Assembly: GCA_025677835.1 (NCBI GenBank)
Contig: JAIXMR010000012.1
Span: 1-64,000 of the forward strand
Length of the DNA stretch: 64,000 nucleotides
Origin: Sporodiniella umbellata
Lineage: Eukaryota; Mucoromycota; Mucoromycetes; Mucorales; Rhizopodaceae
Direction of reading: 5' to 3'
The notes under the pieces are model-generated. The model was not told the DNA's origin and searched no databases. It was given only the letters and a program-made list of their open reading frames with translations. A program made the position numbers and the translations under genes. Positions 10,895 through 22,796 of the stretch are shown here, one piece after another (position 1 is the stretch's first letter; every line of letters starts with the position of its first letter).

Positions 10895-13168
10895 GTATAG
10901 TAAAAGTGAGAAAATAAAAAAAAGCAAAAGTAGCCAATGGTAAAATGAGAGTTCAAGTGGTACAAAAGTTAAATTTGTCCAATGAACTTCTGATATGATA
11001 AAAACAAAGTTCTGTTACACACGTCGTGTTTCTTTCCCCCAACCAGTGAATATTCAATTTTGACTCGAGAATGAGAAACGGTTTATGTTCAAAAGTTTTT
11101 CTCAAAGAAATCTAAAGGGATTTTTTGATTGAGTTGCAGTAGCTCTGTTTTCAAAAGTTGGGTTTTTATACTCCATATTTGATCAGGTTGCTTGTAGGGA
11201 TCGACAACACAATAAAGATAATGCAGACAACGAGGTCTTAGATCCAACAGCCTAAATAAGGAACTATCGCAAATAAAACTTCTAAGCTATCCTAATCTGA
11301 GTAGCGCTTAGTTCTTCAGGTTATTGTTTAAAAGTTAAAAAATAAACATAGGTGTGAGCTTATGACCAATCACCTTTTAATTGGTGCGTCTTTGCTCGCT
11401 CAAGTCACGGTCTAGAATGTTGCAATACACATGCTTTGCTCACTATTTTTGTACAGAAAAAATACAAACTTAGAAAGTATAAAGACAATCTGTCAAAGAA
11501 TAGCCATCTTACATGATATAGACACACCAACAATATATATATATATAGTAAAGACGATCTGAAAGAATAACAGAGCACTAAATACAATAAGTAGCTACTA
11601 GAGAAAAGGAAAGGTGAAATACTAGAATGACCCATATACGAGAGAACAAAGAAGCAGCCTGTAACCAAATTGGATCAAAGGGTAGAGTACGCTATTAGGG
11701 CCACAGTCACTATACAGAGAGAAAGTCTCATTTTATATCCCTATACAGCAGAGAGTATCAAGTAAAAAGGCTTAGTATATAACAATAATAGCAAATCGTA
11801 AAAGCATATAGAGACGGAACTATTTTGTTATAAATAACGTATAACCAAAATCCAGTTTTAAACTATCTTACTTTACCTTGTTTAAAATATTACATAAAAA
11901 TAACAAAAGTCATGACTTTTTTTGTTGTAACCCCAAAAGCAGGAAGAGACTGCAATATGTTGATGCTTGTTTATGTATATGAAAAAAATCTATTTAGATG
12001 ACCCTCCAGCGTTTAATCAATGGGAAAAAAAGATGAAGAGAAAGCATTGAGGCAGCAATAAGAAGCCTGCTGTTTTTTAGCAGCTACAATATTGAAGAGA
12101 AAGATACAGCCGCTTTTTAAACATTATAGATAGATTGTGTGAAATGATATAGCTAAATGTGTAAGTCACAGCTTTTATCTTTGTACAGAAACAAAAATAT
12201 TATGTTTTCGAAGCCAATAACGTATTTCATATTACAAACTATAAACACATTTTTGATGTCGCTTCTGAAAACGCCTTTAATTGCAATTTTAAAAGACAAT
12301 GGTTTTATGAGCACTTTTATTTCTCCGAGAAACTATGCAACACCATCTGCGCTTTAAGGCAGCTTTATTACCTAATTTTCTCAAAGAACATAATGTTAAG
12401 CTTAGGATGAAATGACCCTATATTCGAAGTAGCTTATCAAGACTACTTGTTTTAAATACCAGTGATTTGGTCAAGTGGATGATTATAGACCAGGAGTAAA
12501 GTATATACAACGTATTTTATATCTTTAAAATTTTGTAGTTTTCTTATTAATCAAAAATACTTTGAGTTAAGCATTTAGTGAAAAAAAAAAGGCGTCCACA
12601 AAGTTGTCCGTTAATGGCCAAATTTGTTGGATATATACTATAATAAAGATATGAGTATAGATGAGTGTCAACGCCTGAAGGTCACTACTATAGTTACTCT
12701 CTCTAACACATATTGCTTTTTTTTTTTGTTAAAAAGAAAAAAGTTATACAGTCAGTCAAGTTGCTAAAAAATGCATTAAAACAATACTTTTCTCCAGACG
12801 AATAATCAAATCAAACGGAACATAAAGTGTGCCATGAAGAACAGAAGGAAATTCCAGGTAAAAATTAAGTATATGTTTCAGCGGTCGTTGATGCTAATCT
12901 GAAAAGGACATGTCACAAGCCTCCTTTGAGTTTGCTAAACATCAAGTAGTGAGCTGTATTGTTTTGGATGCTGTAAAACAAAGCGGGTTTTTCATGATTA
13001 ACTAGCAGCGTATAAAATGGATTAAAACACAAATAGCTTTTTTCTTTTTTTTTTTAAAAAAAAAGACCGGGAAAGAGAAATAGTTTAGGTTTTATACAGG
13101 TCTACCGAAAAAAAAAGTAACATACAATATGCAAGGAAAAGTAAAAAGTACCAAAATAAAAGCCCAAG
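10895..13168. other. Intergenic region between tandem Zn2Cys6 genes
   Basis: About 2.3 kb of AT-rich DNA lying upstream of copy A and downstream of copy B. No coding region supported. A (TA)n run is at 11535-11547. No third copy or transposase remnant was recognised. Confidence 0.5.
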
Positions 13169-14012
13169 ATTACATAAAGTTCATGTCGAGCATATTCAGA
13201 TCCGCTGGTAAGCCCCATTCGCTTGTGTCCATACTAAGGTTTATAAATGACTCCTGCAGTAAAATGTCAAACCAGGAACATGAAAACCCTGCCATGTCGA
13301 CAGGCGGGCTCGATGGATGGCTCTCTAGAAACTCTTTTAGTTCATATCTCATTGACTCAATACGTTCCCAATGTTCCCAAAGAAGTGGGTTGTAGTATAT
13401 AATCTCAATCAGTTCTAAATACTGTCTGATCGAAGTGGTAGGTTGAAGGGTATAATGATACATCAGCACGCTTGTTATTCCATTTAGAGTAGCTGATATC
13501 AGCGAGCGCGGTAAAAAGCTGATTTTGCTGTAGTAGTGTGTCGGGTCGCCATTAATAAAGTTTGCAATCTTGTCAAGCGCTGTTACAGCTTCTTGAACCG
13601 TTCTGTAAATTTGGTCTTGCCGCCCAGTATCTTTCAGGTCCAGTCTGTTGGGTGCTTTAGGGGTATAAACCGTAAGCCGCCCTTTGGATGCTGGCTCTTT
13701 CAAGAAACCTATGCAGATCATAAACAGAGAATAGTATAGCTCGAGTGTAAACTCTTGCAGTTTCGAAAAGTATGTTCGGTTGCTTTCAATAAACAGACAA
13801 AAGTCATTCATCACCAGCTTGATCTTCTGGTCAGCCCGATCACTAGCGTTAAGCAGAGCAGGTAAAAGGTCGTAGCACAGCTTACTGATGACGCTCTGAA
13901 CATAGAATGTTTCTATTAGCTGATTGACATGCTTGTAAGATCCTCTGTTACCATCTTCTACATCAGGCCTTGCTGAGAGGGAGTGTAAAAGATTTATAGG
14001 CGGATAAGGGGG
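13169..14012. repeat. 844-bp block identical to 8912-9755
   Basis: Partner of the block at 8912-9755. The intergenic sequence, the intron and exon 1 outside this block are not identical between copies. Confidence 0.92.
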
Positions 14013-15151
14013 GAAACCATGATCGCTATGTTTGATCACTTGTCATAGTAAAACAATAGCAAAGTAAGAAGACAGTTAAAAAAAAAGCTAATCTTTTCTT
14101 GCTTACATTCTATATAGCCCCGAGCAGTGCAATGAAATGCAGCCCAATAGGTAATACCAAGCAGCTCTTTTTCTAAGGGAGATAAAAGAGTATTATCTTC
14201 AAGTACTCCTAGCTGATGGGCCATATCATAAGATACGATGATAAGCGTTACTCCTTTCTTGAAGTATCCATACATAGATTCGAACATAGCTAGCAACACG
14301 ATAGCTTGGTATCGACTAAGCGTTGCTTCTGCTGGCATCTGCGCCAGCAGACGATGTGCATGCTCTAAAAAAGGATTTCGCACTTCTAAGTTATGCGATG
14401 TCCAGATATCTAATGGATGACCTTCTATCACACGTGACATGAACAAGGTAGTGCCATAGATAACAGACAGTAGAAGAGGATCTGCAGTGTCTTTCCAGTA
14501 AGCTTCTAGTATGCTGCTTTTGCTAAGTAAAATAGAGCAAGGGTAAATCAAAAAAAACGAATCAATCAGTTGGAGCGCTTGGTGGGATGGTAAAGAGTTA
14601 AGTGGGTTGTTGGTAACCAGTGCTTGGTCGCATTCATCAAAGAAGGAAACAGAAGGGTCTTGGTTGATAGTACTGGTAAGATATTCTTGGCATTGAGTAT
14701 GTGGAAGCTTAAGGTCAGAAATGCGTCTCATAAAGATAACAATCATATCTCCACCCATCCAAACAAAAAAGTGTGCTAGATCTTCAATGTCTACTTTAGA
14801 GAAGATTTTTCTGGTCATTACCCTGAATTGTTCTTGAATTACAGGTTTTGTATACAAAAAGCGTTGAACAAATATGTTTTTTAGGTAGCAAGCGAACCCT
14901 TTTAGTTGAAAAATGTGTGAAGAATGAGAAGGCGACGGATGTTCAAAGACGAATTCTCGACAGACTGTGTTGTTGATTTGTGTATGAACGAATTTGTTCA
15001 CTAAACCTTTTTTGGGCGGACGGCCAGCTTGTCCAGGCCTCGTATATATACACTCTATAGCCTTATCCTGGCAACGAAAGCAAGGCTTTTCTCCGTTGCA
15101 TTTCAACTTTTTAGAACGACATGAAGCACAGCTGATCTTTCTTTTAGACAT
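13170..15151 (-). CDS. Zn(II)2Cys6 fungal transcription factor, copy B
   Basis: Tandem paralogue of copy A, same strand. Exons 14107-15151 and 13170-14038; donor GTAAGC, acceptor CAAG; the frame closes (1,914 nt, 637 aa). The zinc cluster is the same with small changes (PCFRCQDKAIEC) and the linker is GQAGRPPKKGLVNK. Exon 1 is clearly homologous to copy A but has many amino-acid changes (for example KGFACYLKNIFVQRFLY against LHGLAFFLKTVYIQRFLF). Its exon/intron junction differs: the intron is in phase 1 here and phase 2 in copy A, and the residues just after it differ (KHSDHGF against VNAHKL). From PPYPPINLLHSL onward the two proteins are identical to the stop. Likely an active nuclear regulator; paralogue divergence is in the DNA-binding half. 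Confidence 0.93.
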
Positions 15152-17603
15152 GTTAACAAAAAGGTACAAAATAAATTTATTTTTTTTGTTTGTAGGGAAA
15201 CTTTGGTAGTTTCGGTTTTATTTAAAGTCCGGAGACCGAATTTAGGGTTTTTTTTTTTTTTTTTTTTCTTCAAAGTCTGTATGTTATACGTTATATATGG
15301 AAACGGGGTCTATCTGACAGTTATGTTGTTCCATATACTGTTCAATATTTTACAGTTCCTCTTCGTCGCGAAGCCGTAGTATGGAACAGCCAATTTTCTT
15401 TGCCACAACTGCGGGTATAAAAGGTGTATCCTCGAAGATCGTTTGCCATCGGGACGACCAGATGTTTTGCAGAGCACAAGCTGCGATACAAAATAAATTT
15501 AACAAACTCAGGCTGGTTGCTTTAACGTCGGAGATACAATAGATCCTGCTATTGTATTTTTGCAGTACAACTCTACTTAAAGGATTTCAAGGGCACAGCG
15601 CCAAAGGAAAGCTTGTGCCTATTGAGTATTTGATTGTAAAACCAAAATCAGTAGGGATTCTGATTATTTCAAACTTTAAACAAAGCTTCCTAAAAAACTA
15701 TGCTTTTTTTTATTTCCATTAAAAAGAAAAAAATGGCCCATAGAGTATGAATACATATAGCAAATACGAAACGAGAGAGTCTTTCTGGGATATAACACAC
15801 TACGCCAGTAAGCAGATGTACCAGAGACCATAAGTTTGGTGTAAACTGACCGAAAACTGTGGTACTGATATCCTTTATGGATATTTCGAAAGTTGAAAGT
15901 GATTTGTTAATTAAAAACCGAAGCTACTGGTTGTATGAAAAGTACTTTTCTTTTGCTGCACAGTCTTCTTGGCCCTTAAAGCTACACATTAGTCGCGGTT
16001 TTTAAATGGTATGTTTACAAAAAAGAAGTCTTCAAGACCTGACGCCTGTGTGCAACTCTTCTAGTATACCCCGCTAGAAAAAAAAAGGCCAGTAGCAATT
16101 AAAGTATATGGCATGAATATATTGTGAAACGAGATGGAAATCGAATTTGTAGGTGGCTGTTTGGTGGCAAAACAGTGTTGAGACAAAGCAAATATTTTCG
16201 TGAGTCACAAAATAACAAAAGTAATTGAAAGTTCTTTTTTGAGTCAAATTAATATCTAAAATACAACAAAAAATAAACGGTGGAACCATTATATTTATCA
16301 ATGGAAAATAGTTATCCACGAGGGAAACGTTTTCGCTTATGTAAATTTATTATTCTACCGTTTTTCTTTCTAAAAGTTAAATACCTGGAGTTGATACAAC
16401 TTCCATTACCAAGTAATCAAAGCCAAAGTGCAAAGATCTTAACAGAAAATCGTACGGTTATTGTCTTCCAAAATACAGCTGAAGGAGTGTTTTTACAGGA
16501 CAATATACCAAAGTTAGGATGGAGCTTAAATAAACTGCAAACCTCGCTAGTTATTGACAGCGTTGGATGTATAGATGCATCGTGCTTCTAAATGAAAATA
16601 AAACGCTAGTTTATTTAGTTCTAGAAGGAGAACCGACTACTAAAAAAAAAGGGAACCAAAACTCTAAAGTAAATACAATCGCCAAGTGTTGTCATACCAA
16701 GAAAAAAAAAAAGGCGGAGTACAGGTGCTATAGTATGTTTTTGGAGTACTTCAGCATTCAAAGCTTTTATAAAGAAAGCAGGGATTTTTTTTTTTTAAAA
16801 AAAAAAACGTGCTGCTTTAATATCAATTTCTTGCTTTTATACACCAAAAAAAGCTAAGTTTAGGAACTTTGGGGATATTTACTAACAGTCTTTGATTGTA
16901 CACAGGATTTTCTTTTTTATACATAAAGCTAGATACACATATATATTACACATTTTTAGCTCTATAGGGATGCAAATACATATCTACAGTTTTCAGAGAA
17001 GCGAGTATCTCTTCAAACAGAATAAATCAAATAAGAAACTAAGTATGTGTCTTCTTTCAGTTAAATCTTTCTCACCGATCAAGTTTTAAAGTTTATCTTC
17101 TGAAGTTCCTACTCTTGATATAGAAACTTGTCTCCACAGGTATTACTTTATATAATAAATGAAAGGCTCATGCTACCTTTAAAGATCGAAATAAGCTGAA
17201 AAAGAAAATCCCACTGACTTCATGAGCTGAAGATCCTAAAAAGGGAATTAGCAATATATATTATAATTTGGCTTCCAATCATTTATAGTTGCTTGTGTCT
17301 TGCTTACTGCTTTTAGTTTTTTATTTCTTTTTTTAATTTATTTCTTTATTATACAAACATTCATATCCGCTCTTTCACCTTTCTGTTTTTTAGACACCTG
17401 TGTATGGAATAGAAAGTATATACCAATTTGTAGAGAATAAAAACAAAGAAGCTATCACCATTCCCAGTCTTTCCTTCAGTACACAACCCCATAGCTATAG
17501 CCAGACACACACAAAAAGACAAATTTCCACACACACACACACCTACACACCTACACACCTAAACACACACTTCTGTATTTAAGAAAAAGAGAAAAGAAGA
17601 AAA
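15152..17603. other. Intergenic region upstream of the Lrg1-like gene
   Basis: About 2.4 kb without a supported gene. Poly-T at 15250-15267. Just before the Lrg1-like start there is a (CA)n-type microsatellite (about 17505-17572) followed by a purine-rich leader (GAAAAAGAGAAAAGAAG). The open frame 16280-16591 has no recognisable feature. Confidence 0.5.
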
Positions 17604-20600
17604 ATGAGCCTTGATTCCCCTACTTCGATAAAACAAGTAATTTCATGTTCCAAATGCAATCTGCCACTCGGCGATCAACTTGTAAAAGCATTAGATGGCG
17701 CTTTTCATCCTCAATGTTTCACTTGCTGGGTAACTTGGAATAAGAATAAAAAGGAACGCCTGTGTTGATTGTATTTTGTTGCTAGGATTGTAATGCACCT
17801 GTTGCCTCCCGTTATTTACCTCATCCAACTGAATTCGGGCAACCGTTATGCGAAAAAGATTATTTCAAACGACTTGAACTGGTGTGTGCAGAGTGTGACG
17901 AGCCCTTAAGGGGGACTTACATTATAGCAACAGATAAAAAATATCATCCTGACCATTTTACGTGCAGTGACTGTTCAGTTGTGTTTGGGCAGGATGATTC
18001 CTATTATGAACATGATGATCGGGTTTATTGTCATTTTCACTATAGTACTCGATTTGCTGTATCTTGTGCTGGTTGCGATATGGCTATTCTGAAACAGTAT
18101 GTAGAAATTCCAAGAGAAGGTGGAGGGAGCGTAGATCACTGGCACCCAGAATGCTATATGATTCAAAAAGTAAAAGGAAAACCAAAAAAAAAAAAAAAAA
18201 AAAAAGTATAGATAGATGGCTGATAAACTTGCATTACTAGTTTTGGAGTGTCAAAATTGCTTATCCACAATTAAAAGACGGAGATCAATATCCTTCAAGT
18301 AAGTTGTATAGTATCAATCTAAAGCTAACATAAATCAGAGTATATACCACAGTCGCCTTATGAGATGATTAAGGCACAAAAGGACACAGAGGAAATGGTA
18401 GTAAGCATCTGGTCCGTATTGTCAGCATTCGAAGGTAACACGTTGTGCATATGTATGTAAATTTTGACTTATGCCTTCTCTAGAGTCGTCTGCCGTTTGT
18501 ATATCTGAGATGCTGTTGCATGTGTCCAATGGCTCTTACCTTGAAAGCATTTGTCTTTCAGAGAGATTTCTCGTCCATGTAGAGGCACTCTTTGCTGGCA
18601 TTGACGCCATAGCGTCTGTCTATCAAGAATATAATCAGCCTGGTAAAATAATGCTAGAGCGTTTTTTTTTTTTTTTTTTTTTCCCTCAAAACTTATACAA
18701 CTGTTAGAATTCAAGTATACCAAAGATGCAAAGATGCTTTGTAAGAAGATCATCAATTTCTTTTCACTACTGTCCAGAACAGGAGATATGGAAATGAAAA
18801 AGCTAGGCATTACCCAGGAGTTGATTTCCCTGGTTACTGGTTTAGCTCACTATTTAAAAGTCCTCATTCGTGTCACATTGAATGCTGCTTTACTCTTGGT
18901 AAGATACGAACACGAATGGCTGGAAATTGATTGAAGCCATAGGAAATGACTGTAGGGAAACCTGTGGCTGTTACCCATTTGTTGGCGCGTTTAATGGAAA
19001 TCCCAGGGAAAGAAAGACATAGTCGAGACTGTCAAAGATTAGTGCAAGGAAAGAGCAATGATTTTTGTCAAGAGTGTAAGAGTATTATTGAGGATCAATG
19101 TATGAAGCATGCCGAATACCGTTGGCATGTTACTTGTTTTAAATGCAAACATTGTGATCGCGTCTTGGACCAAAATAATACGACAATTTACAACTCTCTT
19201 CTTTACTGCCTGGGGTGTGTAAAGTCCACACCTTATTCTTTTGACTATATATCCAAGCTGTCTCAATATAGTTATCTTTTGAGGATTGCATTAAGCCGGC
19301 TCTGTAATTTGATGCAAATTTCAGGTAACGACCCATCCCCATCCAAAAGACAGGCTAAAATAATTCCCTTCTTTAGATTCCCAGCTTTCGAATGTCGACC
19401 GCTCCAACAAACTAAACAATGCCAAGGCCAGCCATATACTTAAAGATGTACCACCTACCATGCTAGGAGCGTCTAAAGAGTTACAACAAATGATTGATGA
19501 AAGGGGGCAGCTAGAAAATATATATCCTACAGAAATCAAAGACGCCAAAACAGTCTCTTCCTCTACCACACGATTGGATCGAAAGATGTCACGATCGTTT
19601 AAAATGGCCAACAAGCGTTCAACGATTTTGGGAAATACAAAGTCTACCTTGCCCACGCGAACGGATAGCCTAAACCGGCGTAGTGTAGGGTTAAACGACC
19701 TTCCTCAATTGGCTACGTTGGCTGTTGGCAACAAGCCAGTGTCAGCTTCCGAAAGTACACCAGTTGCAACGGGTATGTCCGGAAAACCAAGAATCTATCT
19801 TTCTGAGCTTTCTGCACTTCAATACATGATTATCCGCTATGTAGCCGTGGTACAAATCGAGACTTATGTCCGGAACAGCTTCTCTAGTACTGAATTGCTC
19901 AATATGATTGAGAGTAAAAAGTCATCTATTTGGGGCAAGTTTTTTACCCCTTTCAAGCCAAAGAAAAGCGTACAGCCCAAAGCAAAAGATATTGGCACGT
20001 TTGGTGTACCCTTGGACATTTTGACAGAGAGAACGGCAGTTGAATCCAATCTGGCGCTCGGGCCCTCCCCTATTCGTTTGGCATCCTTTATTGACGATGC
20101 TATCACAGCCATGCGTCAAAAAGACATGTCTGTGGAAGGCATCTTTCGAAAGAACGGCAACATTCGGCGACTGAGAGAATTGACAGAGGAACTTGACAGA
20201 AACCCAAGCGAGGTAGATTTAACGCAGGAGAACGGAGTCCAAGTGGCGGCGCTTTTGAAAAAGTTTCTGAGAGACCTGCCAGATCCTTTGATGACCCACC
20301 GACTTCACGGACTATTTATGTGCGCCGATCGAATCCAGGATCCTGATCAGAGAAAGCGAGCGCTACACCTGGCTTGCTGTATGCTTCCAATGACCAACCG
20401 AGTTACGATGGAAGTCCTGTTTCTTTTCTTTCGATGGGTAGCTACTTACTCTCATGTTACGGACGAAGTAGGCAGCCGTATGGATATTCCTAACCTGGCC
20501 CGAGTGATTGCACCCAACATTCTGACAGCTCATCACAAAGACCCGTTGAAAGATGAATCGTTTGTGTCAATCAATGTTGTCGAGACGATTTTAGAATGCT

Positions 20601-20899
20601 GTAACGAGTTCTGTCTTGTACCTGAAGATTTGGAGGTCTTTTTGAGAGATCCCAGCCTCAGCGGAGTAGAAATGTCTCCCAGGGAATTTTTAAAGAAGGT
20701 GGAGCAAACAGTAAAACAAGGTGGATCTAGCCAGCCCTGCGGCTCGATGGAAAACACTCGCCTCCCACCCACCTCCATCTATACACCGCAACAATACTTA
20801 CCCTATAGTAACCATCATCCGTCTTCTGATCATATCAGAAATGCACCCCAACTCATGAATCCTCCCCGTAGAACAGACAGCTTTAATTCATATCAATGA
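17604..20899 (+). CDS. LRG1: LIM-domain Rho GTPase-activating protein, Lrg1-like
   Basis: Multi-exon gene. LIM domain 1 spans the first intron (CSKCNLPLGDQLVKALDG, FHPQCFTCW, then DC). LIM 2 is CAECDEPLRGTYI with HPDHFTCSDC. A degenerate third LIM reads CAGCDMAILKQYVEIPREGG with HWHPECYMIQK, then FWSVKIAYPQLKDGDQYP after an intron that carries about 20 A's; this 'ILKQ-VEI...HWHPECYMI-KFW' pattern is specific to the Lrg1 group. A fourth LIM (CQECKSIIEDQCMKHAEYRW) precedes a linker and a C-terminal RhoGAP domain: SVEGIFRKNGNIRRLREL carries the arginine finger, with KKFLRDLPDPLMTHRLHGL and NLARVIAPNIL following. Lrg1 acts on Rho1 at growth sites and restrains cell-wall glucan synthesis and PKC signalling in yeast; the same role here is inferred. 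Ends 100 bp from the convergent WRKY-like gene. Confidence 0.93.
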
Positions 20900-20959
20900 T
20901 TTTTCTTTATTATTACGATTGTTATTATTCTTGTTAATGTACATAAATGGTTCTTATTT

Positions 20960-20994
<35 letters not shown>
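20960..20994. repeat. (TA)n microsatellite
   Basis: Run of alternating TA between the convergent stops of the Lrg1-like and WRKY-like genes, probably within 3' UTR. Confidence 0.8.
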
Positions 20995-20996
<2 letters not shown>

Positions 20997-20999
20997 GTA

Positions 21000-21739
21000 T
21001 TAAAGATCTCGTATTCTTTCTACTTGGCCGCAATCCTTCAAGTGACATCCACGGTATTTGATGAGATACTCTCCATCCAGTCTTTCTGTCACTGTCTTGT
21101 TGACTGTACAACCCTAGGTAACACAACCAACGTGAGAATGGGTGTGATATTCATATGTCACCCGCAATGTCCCGGGGGGCTGCTTACCTTATTGCTATTC
21201 GAACATTTATAATAAATGCTTTTGCAGCCTGTCTTTTTTTGTACGGTGTTGCCGTTATTTTTCCAAAAGTAACGATCCACGTAGGGGAACTCCCTTGTCT
21301 CGACTATTTTGGTAATCGCTTGCATTTCTCTGCGTTTACGGCCTCCCGGCTTGACGTACTCCTCCTCTTCGGCTATGGGCGACGGATAGGCACTGGCCAT
21401 TTCTTCATGGCTTTCGCTCTCGCTTCTCACTCTCTCTTCGGGTATAATGGTGCCTCCGCTTCCCATGGCCAGCATGGCAGCAGCAGCAGAATGTCTTCTC
21501 TTCTCAATGGATTCTTCTGCAAAAGACGATTTACGTTTTGTAGGTGTATGCTTCAGTAAAAGATCCAACTCTTTTGCTTTCAGCTTGGCTTCTTCCGTTC
21601 TTCGTTTGTCTTCTTCCACTTTGCTTGTTAGGATCAATTTCAGTAACTCAGGCTGCGAGCGGTAAATCTGGATCACTTGTTGTAAATCATAATAAGCATT
21701 GAGTGGTGTTTCTGTCATAGCGTATTCATGGTTGTTCAT
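21000..21739 (-). CDS. WRKY-like zinc-finger protein with coiled-coil N-terminus
   Basis: Two exons (21188-21739 and 21000-21113; intron in phase 0) give 221 aa. The N-terminal part (VIQIYRSQPELLKLILTSKV, EEDKRRTEEAKLKAKELDLL) looks like a charged helix or coiled coil. A lysine/arginine-rich stretch and an acidic stretch follow. The C-terminus reads DRYFWKNNGNTVQKKTGCKS then IYYKCSNSNKGCTVNKTVTE and EYLIKYRGCHLKDC. This lines up with the plant WRKY domain (D-Y-W-R-K-Y-G-Q-K-V-K, YYKC, GC, V-K-V-ER, TY-G-H-H): the core heptad is WKNNGNT (residues 159-165), and the metal ligands would be C179, C186, H208 and C212. WRKY/GCM1/FLYWCH proteins bind DNA through this fold. Alternative: a FLYWCH- or GCM-type relative. 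Confidence 0.8.
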
Positions 21740-22796
21740 TCTCTGTTTTCGATAAAAGGTTAAACAAATTCTAGTAATAAAAAGAAAGGAAAAATAAAAG
21801 GGAAAATAAAAATAAAGAAAAAGAAAGTAAGGAATTGGTCTCCCTCCTTTTGGATTCTTTTTTTTGTGCTTATATATGCAAAAAAAAAAAAAAAAAAAAG
21901 AAAAAATTGTTATTGAAAATCCCGGGGATTCCAAACAAATTTATAAGCTTATTTTCACCTTATTTTTAATTGCTTACTCTTTTATCTTTCCCCCTCTCTT
22001 TTTTTTTTTAATAGGTGCATTTGTGTTTTTCATGTTGTGCTCCCTTCTTAATTCTCTGTTGTTATTTTATTTTATTTTTTTTCCCATTTTTCTCTGGGGT
22101 TTTTGTACTCCTTTTTGTTTCTGATATAAATTGTGAGAGTTTTATTGTAAATTCCTTGGATCAAAAAAATTACTCATTCAATATGGATTGACAAACCGGA
22201 GACTCAAAAATTTACCCTGTTTTTTCCACTGTTTGCCGTTATTTGCCCTAAAAATACCTACGCTCGTCAGGACCAGATGCCCCTTTGAGAATGTCATGTG
22301 ATCTTATAAGCTGTCAACGCATAAATATTGATCCGTTTTAAACTTTATACTTTGACCAATGACAATCAACTGTGGGGAAATCTACTTTCCTTTAATATAT
22401 ATAAAAAAAGAGGCTGTGTTTATGTGAATATTTTCTGTTATTTTGACAAATGCTAAAGATACTGTATCACTACCTTAAAAAAGCGGATTTCTTACTGTAT
22501 TTCCATCGACCAATGGTCACTTTTTTTTTTTTTTTTTTTTTGAAAAGCTTCACTACTTTGAGTTTTATCGGGTCACTTTTTTTTTTTTTTTTTTTTTTAG
22601 TCTCAGCTTGGCCACTTGATAAATTTATAGGCGGAAAGATGCTTTAATATCTTCTCAAGATTTAATTCATCTTCTCTAAGACGACACAGCCAATCTTGAC
22701 CTTTAATGTGAAAAAAGAAAAAGAAAAAAAAAACAGTTTTAATAGCTCTATGATAAAAGCCGTCTATGGCACAAGTAGAAAAAGGACATTTAGTTT
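21740..22796. other. Intergenic region with homopolymer tracts
   Basis: Upstream of the WRKY-like gene. Poly-A (21880-21899) and several poly-T runs (22519-22541, 22577-22598). No gene supported. Confidence 0.5.
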
